A DNA stretch of 64,000 nt, taken from the NCBI GenBank assembly GCA_963576565.1, contig OY755039.1:69754886-69818885 (forward strand). Direction: 5' to 3'. Position 1 is the first letter of the stretch. Each line of letters opens with the position of its first letter. The position numbers and the translations under genes are program-made. Source of the DNA: Aspidapion aeneum. Taxonomy: Eukaryota > Arthropoda > Insecta > Coleoptera > Brentidae. Below the pieces are notes generated by a model. The model was given only the letters and a program-made list of their open reading frames with translations. It had not been told where the DNA came from and searched no databases. Shown piece by piece: positions 29,781 to 41,900 of this stretch.

Positions 29781-30060
29781 TTGTAGGTAGACGCTTTTTA
29801 CTCATTGGGCGTCGACCGGTGAGATACCACCATGCCAGAACTGAGTAGCGCTAAGTGGTATCACCACGTTCCGCTACTGCGCTGGCAGTCCGGTTCCAAC
29901 AATGAGTAACAGATAGCATGATGGCGCCTCCAGGATCAAAATATTCCGGAGGTAAAATACCCGACCACTCGGATCTCCGGGCGTCGGGTGATCCTGGGGT
30001 CCTTCATGCAAAGATATTAAAAGAAGACCAAAAACTCAACTCACAATTGATTTTAGCAAT
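29781..30060 (+). other. 5' untranslated region of the non-LTR element
   Basis: Distinctly GC-richer than the satellite. It contains complementary blocks GATACCAC (about 29822-29829) and GTGGTATC (about 29854-29861), and a GGATC...GATCC pair around 29969-29993, so it can fold. It probably carries the internal promoter; a structured or ribozyme-like function is speculation. Confidence 0.6.
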
Positions 30061-30081
30061 ATAAGAGGATTAAGTACCAAC

Positions 30082-31025
30082 ATGAATTCAGTTCACCAAC
30101 ATCTTGAAGAACAAAGACCTGACATCCTTGTTCTCACTGAAACTAAAATCAGTTCTGCAACACCTATTGTGAACTATCTTTATCCCGGCTATGACCTACA
30201 CCACCGATTTCGACATAATTTTGGGATCTGTGTGTACATTAAAAATGACCTTTCATGTCATCGAGAGGAGAAGCTAGAACCAGCGAACCTCGATATCATA
30301 TGGCTGAAATTCACCTCAAAGTCATCGACCAAGTTCATTTGCTGCCTCTACCGACCGCCAAGTAACACCGAGTATCAAAACTTTTTTGCGACATTATCCG
30401 AAAACTGTGATAGTATACAATCTAACTATCCACATGCGGAAATTGTTTTTTTAGGCGATTTCAACGTCCACAATATACTCTGGCTAAAACACCACAACAA
30501 AACAGATAATAAAGGCAGGGAAGCAGAAGCTTTTGCCATAAGTTGTGGTCTAACGCAGCTTGTCGATGAACCTACCCGTATCTCAGAAAGGGGTGAATTT
30601 GCAGCGCTTTTAGACTTGTTCCTAACTACAAATCCTGACTTGTACAAAATTCAAGTAGATCCCCACTTGGTTCATCCGATCATAAACTTATAAGAACAAA
30701 GTGCGAAATGTTCATACCGCCAAGCCAACAATCACTTCCTCGTAAAATGTGGCACTATAAATCGGCAAAATGGAATGACCTTAAACAGTTTTACCTGGAT
30801 TTTCCATGGCAAGAGGTTTGCTTTAAAACAGCTGATCCCACTATTTGCTGTAATGAAATAACAAAAGTAATCTTATCTGGAATGGATGCATATATCCCAC
30901 ATACAATAAAACGCAGAGCTAATGCAAAACCTTGGTTCAACAGCCAGTGTCAAACGGCAGTACAGAAAAAAAACAGAGCATATAACCTTTGGAAACGACA
31001 ACAAATCGCTCAAAACCACACAGAA
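30082..31025 (+). pseudogene. Non-LTR element: AP-like endonuclease and linker (frameshifted)
   Basis: Endonuclease/exonuclease/phosphatase-type domain that nicks target DNA to prime reverse transcription. Visible are the IRGL strand just upstream of the first ATG (30082), LTETKISS with the catalytic Glu, YRPPSNTE, the GDFNVH block (Asp and Asn) and the SDH catalytic motif at about 30675-30685. The SDH motif lies in a different frame from the start: one base has been gained or lost in the CCCC run near 30660. The second part (30708-31025, KMWHYKSAKWNDL onwards) is the endonuclease-RT linker. It ends at a TAG where a second one-base loss (near 31026) occurred. A frame open upstream of 30082 has no ATG, so the natural start may be lost or non-standard. 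Confidence 0.87.
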
Positions 31026-32899
31026 TTATAGAAGCCAGAAATAGTTGCAAAATTACTATTGACGCCGCCAAAGAAACATACAATCAAAGAATAAAAAACA
31101 GGTTGCTGAATTGTCCAAGTAGTTCTAGGTCCTTTTGGTCTCTTGCAAAAGCCGTTGGCTCAAACTTCACCAAGTCATCCATACTACCACTTACAGATAA
31201 AAATACTCACTTAGCCACAACATCAGAGGAAAAAACCAATATTCTGGCCAAAATCTTTTCCTCCAACTCAAACCTAACAGTGCCAAATGGAAAAACTCCA
31301 CCGTTCATTGAAAGGGTTTCCCACAGTATGCCAGAGGTACCCTTTTGTCACAGAGAAATATGAAAATCCCTTAAAAAGTTGGATACAAACAAAGCAATGG
31401 GTCCAGATGGCATTCCCGCGATAGTACTCAAAAATTGTGCTAGCAAACTCCCCCCAACTTTCGCAAAATTATTCAATTTATCTTATAGGCAAGGAGTATA
31501 TCCATCATCATGGAAGTCTGCCGCAGTACAACCCATTCAAAAGAAAGGAAAAAAGACAGATCCGTTAAACTATAGACCAATTGCTCTACTTCCGGTGATA
31601 TCAAAAGTAATGGAAAGAGTTGTGAACAATCACCTAACCAAGTACTTGGAAAAGTACAAAATTATCAACGACAAGCAATACGGATTTCGAAAATATAGGT
31701 CAACTGGCGATTTACTTACATACGTCACTCACTTATGGCAAAAAGCGATTGAGTTGCGAGGTGAAACAAGAACAATTGCCTTAGATATATCTAAAGCATT
31801 CGATAAAGTCTGGCATGAAAATCTGCTCAACAAGCTCAAAGCAACGGGATTGTCGCCGAGACTTTGCACTTGGTTTGAAAGTTACCTTAAGGATAGATCC
31901 ATTTATGTTGCACTGGATGGCCGGAACTCCAACTCTTACCAAATAAATGCTGGTGTGCCACAGGGAGCAATCCTTTCGCCAACACTTTTTCTGATTTACA
32001 TAAATGACCTCATAGATAAAACAGTAAATCAACTTTATTGCTTTGCAGATGATGGCAATGTAGTCTCCTCAGTCATACCACCCACATGTCTCTCCGCACG
32101 TGAATTCCATTACCTTAGACTAACTGAAATATCACAGATAAATAACGACTTGGAGATAATAGAGGACTGGGGCAACAAAAACCTTGTACAGTTCAACGCA
32201 CAGAAAACCCAAGCAGCCCTGTTTTCAAAAAAGACCAGCACCGGTGAGCCAAACATCATGCTATCTGGAAGTGCTGTCGCATTGCAGAGCCAGTTGAACA
32301 TCTTAGGAGTCACTGCAGAGACCAACATGTCTTGGCACAGTCATGTGGCAGATATAGCTAAAAGGGCGTCCCAAAAGCTTGGGGTGCTATTTCGTACAAG
32401 ACATCTGTATACACCAAGCCAACTGCTGACACTCTACAAAGCCCAGATTCGACCAACTATGGAGTACTGCTCACATATATGGAGTGCGGCACCCAAACAT
32501 ACCTTAATGCTTTTGAACACCGTGCAAAAACGAGCTATCAAGCTGATCAATGACCCCGCACTTACCCGTAGCTTGGATAGTCTCGAACATCGAAGAACTG
32601 TGGGCGATCTATCTCTCTTCTACAGGTATTATCACGGAAAATGCTCTGAAGAGTTGGCACGTATGATCCCCCCGGGAGTAGCACCTACTAGGCGAACACG
32701 TCAAACAGACGGTAACCATCAATTTATTGTCAAAATAGAGGCACTAAGAACCTCATTATATCAGAATTCATATCTCTGGAGAACAGCATCGCTGTGGAAT
32801 AAACTCCCTGCGACAGTTTTCCCTGCAGGTTACAACCTGAACCGTTTCAAAACCAACACACACCAACATTTCCGCGCACTTGCCGCTTCTCGAGCGTGA
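31026..32899 (+). pseudogene. Non-LTR element: reverse transcriptase and C-terminal domain
   Basis: One frame interrupted by a TGA at 31361-31363. Before it lies the RT N-terminal extension. After it come, in order, MGPDGIPAIVLKN, NYRPIALLPVISKVMERV, YGFRKYRST, LDISKAFDKVW (first catalytic Asp), AGVPQGAILSPTLFLIYIND and the catalytic F-A-D-D box (about residues 212-215 of the downstream block). A thumb and a C-terminal region with AIKLINDPALTRSL, SLEHRRTVGDLSLFYRYYHG and LWNKLP follow, as in jockey, CR1 and Daphne-like insect elements. The frame ends at a TGA at 32897-32899, about 30 bp before the poly(A). The downstream frame begins with TTG, not ATG, because it is a continuation. Confidence 0.92.
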
Positions 32900-32946
32900 T
32901 AGGGATCTCCTTGCGAGTGCGCATACCCGTAAAAAAAAAAAAAAAA

Positions 32947-35900
32947 TATGTATTCAAATATATGGAAAATGAATACCTGAAAAGTTCATTCAATTGTATT
33001 GACAAAGGAAACTATTGAAAAGTATTCAACGGTATAAATAACGAATTTATAAAAAGTCATTTAAATGGATTGTTTTATAGCGTATTAGTATGTATTCAGA
33101 TGTATTAAAAATGAATCCTTTTATGTTTATTCGGTTTTGTTGAAAAAGGAAGAAATTAAAAAGTATTAATTAATAATGATTACATAAAAAGGTATGTAAT
33201 TGGATTGCTTTAGATAGTATAAATATGTATTCAAATATATAGAAAATGAATACTTAAAAAGTTCATTCAATTGTATTGATAAAGGAAGGTATTGAAAAGT
33301 ATTCAACGGTATAAATATTGAATTCATAAAAAGTCATTTAAATGGATTGTTTTATAGCGTATTCGTATGTATTCAGATGTATTAAAAATGAATCCTTTTA
33401 TGTTTATTCGGTTGTATTGAGAAAGGAAGGAATTAAAACGTATTCATTGGTATAAATAATGATTACATAAAAAGGTATTTAATTGGATTGCTTTAAAGAG
33501 TATAAATATGTATTCAAATATATAGAAAATGAATACTTGAAAAGTTCATTCAATTGTATTGATAAAGGAAGGTATTGAAAAGTATTCAACGATATAAATA
33601 ATGAATTCATAAAAAGTCATTTAAATGGATTGTTTTATAGCGTATTCGTATGTATTCAGATGTATTAAAAATGAATCCTTTTATGTTTATTCGGTTGTAT
33701 TGAGAAAGGAAGGAATTAAAACGTATTCATTGGTATAAATAATGATTACATAAAAAGGTATTTAATTGGATTGCTTTAAAGAGTATAAATATGTATTCAA
33801 ATATATAGAAAATGAATACTTGAAAAGTTCATTCAATTGTATTGATCAAGGAAGGTATTAAAAAGTATTCAACGGGATAAATAATGAATTCATAAAAATT
33901 CATTTAAATGGATTGTTCTATAGCGTATTAGTATGTATTCAAATGTATTAAAAATGAATCCGTCTATGTTTATTCGGTTGTATTGAGAAGGGAAGGAATT
34001 AAAAAGTATTCATTAATATAAATAATGATTACATAAAACGTTATTTAATTGGATTGCTTTAAAGGGTATAAATATGTATTCAAATATATAGAAAATGAAT
34101 ACCTGAAAAGTTCATTCAATTGTATTGATAAAGGACGGTATTGAAAATTATTCAACGGGATAAATAATGAATTCATAAAAAGTCATTTAAATGGATTGTT
34201 CTATAGCGTATTAGTATGTATTCAAATATATTAAAAATGAATCCTTCTATGTTTATTCGGTTGCATTGAGAAAGGAAGGAATTAAAAAGTATTCATTGGT
34301 ATAAATAATGATTACATAAAAAGGTATTTAATTGGATTGTTTTAAAGAGTATAAATATGTATTCAAATATATAGAAAATGAATACCTGAAAAGTTCATTC
34401 AATTGTATTTATAAAGGAAGGTATTGAAAAGTATTCAACGGTATAAATAATGAATTCATAAAAAGTCATTTAAATGGATTGTTTTATAGCGTATTAGTAT
34501 GTATTCAAATGTATTAAAAATGAATCCTTTTATGTTTATTCGGTTGTATTGAGAAAGGAAGGAATTAAAAAGTATTCATTGGTATAAATAATGATTACAT
34601 AAAAAGGTATTTAATTGGATTGCTTTAAAGAGTATAAATATGTATTCAAATATATAGAAAATGAATACTTGAAAAGTTCATTCAATTGTATTGATAAAGG
34701 AAGGTATTAAAAAGTATTCAACGGGATAAATAATGAATTCATAAAAATTCATTTAAATGGATTGTTCTATAGCGTATTAGTATGTATTCAAATGTATTAA
34801 AAATGATTGCTTCTATGTTTATTCGGTTGTATTGAGAAGGGAAGGAATTAAAAAGTATTCATTAATATAAATAATGATTACATAAAACGGTATTTAATTG
34901 GATTGCTTTAAAGGGTATAAATATGTATTCAAATATATAGAAAATGAATACTTGAAAAGTTCATTCAATTGTATTGATAAAGGATGGTATTGAAAATTAT
35001 TCAACGGGATAAATAATGAATTCATAAAAAGTCATTTAAATGGATTGTTCTATAGCGTATTAGTATGTATTCAAATGTATTAAAAATGAATCCTCCTATG
35101 TTTATTCGGTTGCATTGAGAAAGGAAGGAATGAAAAAGTATTCATTGGTATAAATAATGATTACATAAAAAGGTATTTAATTGGATTGTTTTAAAGAGTA
35201 TAAACATGTATTCAAATATATGGAAAATGAATACCTGAAAAGTTCATTCAATTGTATTGACAAAGGAAAGTATTGAAAAGTATTCAACGGTATAAATAAC
35301 GAATTTATAAAAAGTCATTTAAATGGATTGTTTTATAGCGTATTAGTATGTATTCAGATGTATTAAAAATGAATCCTTTTATGTTTATTCGGTTTTATTG
35401 AAAAAGGAAGGAATTAAAAAGTATTCATTGATATAAATAATGATTACATAAAAAGGTATGTAATTGGATTGCTTTAGATAGTATAAATATGTATTCAAAT
35501 ATATAGAAAATGAATACTTAAAAAGTTCATTCAATTTTATTGATAAAGGAAGGTATTGAAAAGTATTCAACGGTATAAATAATGAATTCATAAAAAGTCA
35601 TTTAAATGGATTGTTTTATAGCGTATTCGTATGTATTCAGATGTATTAAAAATGAATCCTTTTATGTTTATTCGGTTGTATTGAGAAAGGAAGGAATTAA
35701 AACGTATTCATTGGTATAAATAATGATTACATATAAAGGTATGTAATGGGATTGCTTTAAATAGTATAAATATGTATTCAAATATATAGAAAATGAATAC
35801 TTGAAAAGTTCATTCAATTGTATTGATAAAGGAAGGTATTGAAAAGTATTCAACGGGATAAATAATGAATTCATAAAAAGTCATTTAAATGGATTGTTCT

Positions 35901-38900
35901 ATAGCGTATTAGTATGTATTCAAATGTATTAAAAATGAATCCTTCTATGTTTATTCGGTTGTATTGAGAAGGGAAGGAATTAAAAAGAATTCATTAATAT
36001 AAATAATGATTACATAAAAAGGTATTTAATTGGATTGCTTTAAAGAGTATAAATATGTATTCAAATATATAGAAAATGAATACTTGAAAAGTTCATTCAA
36101 TTGTATTGATAAAGGAAGGTATTGAAAAGTATTCAACGATATAAATAATGAATTCATAAAAAGTCATTTAAATGGATTGTTTTATAGCGTATTAGTATGT
36201 ATTCAAATGTATTAAAAATGAATCCTTTTATGTTTATTCGGTTGTATTGAGAAAGGAAGGAATTAAAAAGTATTCATTGGTATAAATAATGATTACATAA
36301 AAAGGTATTTAATTGGATTGCTTTAAGGAGTATAAATATGTATTCAAATATATAGAAAATGAATACTTGAAAAGTTCATTCAATTGTATTGATAAAGGAA
36401 GGTATTAAAAAGTATTCAACGGGATAAATAATGAATTCATTAAAATTCATTTAAATGGATTGTTCTATAGCGTATTAGTATGTATTCAAATGTATTAAAA
36501 ATGAATCCGTCTATGTTTATTCGGTTGTATTGAGAAGGGAAGGAATTAAAAAGTATTCATTAATATAAATAATGATTACATAAAACGGTATTTAATTGGA
36601 TTGCTTTAAAGGGTATAAATATGTATCCAAATATATAGAAAATGAATACCTGAAAAGTTCATTCAATTGTATTGATAAAGGAAGGTATTGAAAATTATTC
36701 AACGGGATAAATAATGAATTCATAAAAAGTCATTTAAATGGATTGTTCTATAGCGTATTAGTATGTATTCAAATGTATTAAAAATGAATCCTTGTATGTT
36801 TATTCGGTTGTTTTGAGAAAGGAAGGAATTAAAAATTATTCATTGGTATAAATAATCATTACAAAAAAAGGTATTTAATTGGATTGCTTTAAAGAGTATA
36901 AATATGTATTCAAATATATAGAAAATGAATACTCGAAAAGTTCATTCAATTGTATTGATAAAGGAAGGTATTGAAAAGTATTCATCGGGATAAATAATGA
37001 ATTCATAAAAAGTCAATCTAAATGGATTGTTCTATAGCGTATTAGTATGTATTCAAATGTATTAAAAATGAATCCTCCTATGTTTATTCGGTTGCATTGA
37101 GAAAGGAAGGAATTAAAAAGTATTCATTGGTATAAATAATGATTACATAAAAAGGTATTTAATTGGATTGCTTTAAAGAGTATAAATATGTATTCAAATA
37201 TATAGAAAATGAATACTTGAAAAGTTCATTCAATTGTATTGATAAAGGAAGGTATTGAAAAGTATTCAACGATATAAATAATGAATTCATAAAAAGTCAT
37301 TTAAATGGATTGTTTTATAGCGTATTAGTATGTATTCAAATGTATTAAAAATGAATCCTTTTATGTTTATTCGGTTGTATTGAGAAAGGAAGGAATTAAA
37401 AAGGATTCATTGGTATAAATAATGATTACATAAAAAGGTATTTAATTGGATTGCTTTAAAGAGTATAAATATGTATTCAAATATATAGAAAATGAATACT
37501 TGAAAAGTTCATTCAATTGTATTGATAAAGGAAGGTATTAAAAAGTATTCAACGGGATAAATAATGAATTCATTAAAATTCATTTAAATGGATTGTTCTA
37601 TAGCGTATTAGTATGTATTCAAATGTATTAAAAATGAATCCGTCTATGTTTATTCGGTTGTATTGAGAAGGGAAGGAATTAAAAAGTATTCATTAATATA
37701 AATAATGATTACATAAAACGGTATTTAATTGGATTGCTTTAAAGTGTATAAATATGTATTCAAATATATAGAAAATGAATACCTGAAAAGTTCATTCAAT
37801 TGTATTGATAAAGGAAGGTATTGAAAATTATTCAACGGGATAAATAATGAATTCATAAAAAGTCATTTAAATGGATTGTTCTATAGCGTATTAGTATGTA
37901 TTCAAATGTATTAAAAATGAATCCTTGTATGTTTATTCGGTTGTTTTGAGAAATGAAGGAATTCAAAATTATTCATTGGTATAAATAATCATTACAAAAA
38001 AAGGTATTTAATTGGATTGCTTTAAAGAGTATAAATATGTATTCAAATATATAGAAAATGAATACTCGAAAAGTTCATTCAATTGTATTGATAAAGGAAG
38101 GTATTGAAAAGTATTCAACGGGATAAATAATGAATTCATAAAAAGTCAATCTAAATGGATTGTTCTATAGCGTATTAGTATGTATTCAAATGTATTAAAA
38201 ATGAATCCTCCTATGTTTATTCGGTTGCATTGAGAAAGGAAGGAATTAAAAAGTATTCATTGGTATAAATAATGATTACATAAAAAGGTATTTAATTGGA
38301 TTGCTTTAAAGAGTATAAATATGTATTCAAATATATAGAAAATGAATACTTGAAAAGTTCATTCAATTGTATTGATAAAGGAAGGTATTGAAAATTATTC
38401 AACGATATAAATAATGAATTCATAAAAAGTCATTTAAATGGATTGTTTTATAGCGTATTAGTATGTATTCAAATGTATTAAAAATGAATCCTTTTATGTT
38501 TATTCGGTTGTATTGAGAAAGGAAGGAATTAAAAAGTATTCATTGGTATAAATAATGATTACATAAAAAGGTATTTAATTGGATTGCTTTAAAGAGTATA
38601 AATATGTATTCAAATATATAGAAAATGAATACTTGAATAGTTCATTCAATTGTATTGATAAAGGAAGGTATTGAAAAGTATTCAACGGTATAAATAATGA
38701 ATTCATAAAAAGTCATTTAAATGGATTGTTTTATAGCGTATTAGTATGTATTCAGATGTATTAAAAATGAATCCTTTTATGTTTATTCGGTGGTATTGAG
38801 AAAGGAAGGAATTCAAAAGTATTCATTGGTATAAATAATGATTACATAAAAAGGTATTTAATTGGATTGCTTTAAAGAGTATAAATATGTATTCAAATAT

Positions 38901-41900
38901 ATAGAAAATGAATACCTGAAAAGTTCATTCAATTGTATTGATAAAGGAAGGTATTGAAAAGTATTCAACGGGATAAATAATGAATTCAGAAAAAGTCATT
39001 TAAATGGATTGTTCTATAGCGTATTAGTATGTATTCAAATGTATTAAAAATGAATCCTTCTATGTTTATTCGGTTGCATTGAGAAAGGAAGGAATTAAAA
39101 AGTATTCATTGGTATAAATAATGATTACATAAAAAGGTATTTAATTGGATTGTTTTAAAGAGTATAAATATGTATTCAAATATATAGAAAATGAATACCT
39201 GAAAAGTTCATTCAATTGTATTTATAAAGGAAGGTATTGAAAAGTATTCAACGGTATAAATAATGAATTCATAAAAAGTCATTTAAATGGATTGTTTTAT
39301 AGCGTATTAGTATGTATTCAGATGTATTAAAAATGAATCCTTTTATGTTTATTCGGTTGTATTGAGATGAATTAAAAAGTATTCATTGGTATAAATAATG
39401 ATTACATAAAAAGGTCTTTAATTGTTTTGCTTTAAAGAGTATAAATATGTATTCAAATACATAGAAAATGAATAGTTGAATAGTGCATTTAATTGTATTG
39501 ATAAAAGAAGGTATTGAAAAGTATTCAACGGGATAAATAATGAATTCATAAAAAGTGATTTAAATGGATTGTTCTATAGCGTATTAGTATGTATTCAAAT
39601 GTATTAGAAATGAATCCTTCTATGTTTATTCGGTTGCATTGAGAAAGGAAGGAATTAAAAAGTATTTATTGATAAAAATAATATAATATGTATTCAAATA
39701 TATAGAAAATGAATACTTGAAAAGTTCATTCAATTGTATTGATAAAGGAAGGTATTGAAAAGTATTCAACGGGATAAATAATGAATTCATAAAAAGTCAT
39801 TTAAATGGATTGTTCTATAGCGTATTAGTATGTATTCAAATGTATTAAAAATGAATCCTTCTATGTTTATTTGGTTGCATTGAGAAAGGAAGGAAATACA
39901 AAGTATTCATTGGTATAAATAATGATTACATAAAAATGTATTTAATTGGCTTGCTTTAAAGAGTATAAATATGTATTCTAATATATAGAAAATAAATACT
40001 TGAAAAGTTCATTCAATTGCATTGATAAAGGAAGGTATTAAAAAGTATTCAACGGGATAAATAATGAATTCATAAAAATTCATTTAAATGGATTGTTCTA
40101 TAGCGTATTAGTATGTAATCAAATGTATTAAAAATGAATCCTTCTATGTTTATTCGGTTGTATTGAGAAGGGAAGGAATTAAAAAGTATTCATTAATTTA
40201 AATAATGATTACATAAAACGGTATTTAATTGGATTGCTTTAAAGGGTATAAATATGTATTCAAATATATAGAAAATGAATACTTGAAAAGTTCATTCAAT
40301 TGTATTGATAAAGGAAGGTATTGAAAATTATTCAACGGGATAAATAATGAATTCATAAAAAGTCATTTAAATGGAATGTTCTATAGCGTATAAGTATGTA
40401 TTCAAATGTATTAAAAATGAATCCTTTTATGATTATTCGGTTGTATTGAGAAAGAAAGGAATTAAAAAGTATTCATTGGTATAAATAATGTTTACATAAA
40501 AAGGTATTTAATTGGATTGCTTTAAAGAGTATAAATATGTATTCAAATATATAGAAAATGAATACTTGAAAAGTTCATTCAATTGTATTGATAAAGGAAG
40601 GTATTGAAAGGTATTCAACGATATAAATGATAAATTCGTAAAAAGTCATTTAAATGGATTGTTTTATAGCGTATTAGTATGTATTAAAATGTATTAAAAA
40701 TGAATCCTTTTATGTTTATTCGGTTGTATTGAGAAAGGAAGGAATTAAAAAGTATTCATTGGTATAAATAATGATTACATAAAAAGGTATTTAATTGGAT
40801 TGCTTTAAAGAGTATAAATATGTATTCAAATATATAGAAAATAAATACTTGAAAAGTTCATTCAATTGTATTGATAAAGGAAGGTATTGAAAAGTATTCA
40901 ACGGTATAAATAATGAATTCATAAAGTCATTTAAATGGATTGTTTTATAGCGTATTAGTATGTATTCAGATGTATTAAAAATGAATCCTTTTATGTTTAT
41001 TCGGTTGTATTGAGAAAGGAAGGAATTAAAAAGTATTCATTGGTATAAACAATGATTACATAAAAAGGTATTTAATTGGCTTGCTTTAAAGAGTATAAAT
41101 ATGTATTCAAATATATAGAAAATGAATACCTGAAAAGTTCATTCAATTGTATTGATAAAGGAAGGTATTGAAAAGTATTCAACGGGATAAATAATAAATT
41201 CAGAAAAAGTCATTTAAATGGATTGTTCTATAGTGTAATAGTATGTATTCAAATGTATTAAAAATGAATCCTTCTATGTTTATTCGGTTGCATTGAGAAA
41301 GGAAGGAATTAAAAAGTATTCATTGGTATAAATAATGATTACATAAAAAGGTATTTAATTGGATTGTTTTAAAGAGTATAAATATATATTAAAATATATA
41401 GAAAATGAATACCTGAAAAGTTCATTCAATTGTATTGAAAAGTATTCAACGGTATAAATAATGAATTCATAAAAAGTCATTTAAATGGATTGTTTTATAG
41501 CGTATTAGTATGTATTCAGATGTATTAAGAATGAATCCTTCTATGTTTATTCGGTTGTATCGAGATGAAGGAAGGAATTAAAAAGTATTCATTGGTATAA
41601 ATAATGATTACATAAAAAGGTCTTTAATTGTTTTGCTTTAAAGAGTATAAATATGTATTCAAATACATAGAAAATGAATACTTGAAAAGTGCATTTAATT
41701 GTATTGATAAAGGAAGGTATTGAAAAGTATTCAACGGGATAAATAATGAATTCATAAAAAGTGATTTAAATGGATTGTTCTATAGCGTATTAGTATGTAT
41801 TCAAATGTATTAAAAATGAATCCCTTTATGTTTATTCGGTTGTATTGAGAAAGGAAGGAATTAAAAAGTATTCATTGGTATAAATAATGATTACATAAAA

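Larger units (their letters stand above)
29781..32946 (+). mobile_element. Jockey/CR1-type non-LTR retrotransposon inserted in the satellite
   Basis: About 3.17 kb, from a GC-richer 5' region (29781-30060) through endonuclease and RT to a 16-base poly(A) at 32931-32946. Both sides are satellite sequence: the left side ends TTTAAAGAG and the right side resumes TATGTATTCAAAT. The six satellite bases expected between them are lost or merged into the poly(A), and no target duplication is visible. The element has no recognisable ORF1 (Gag-like) and its main frame is broken three times, so it is dead. Confidence 0.93.
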
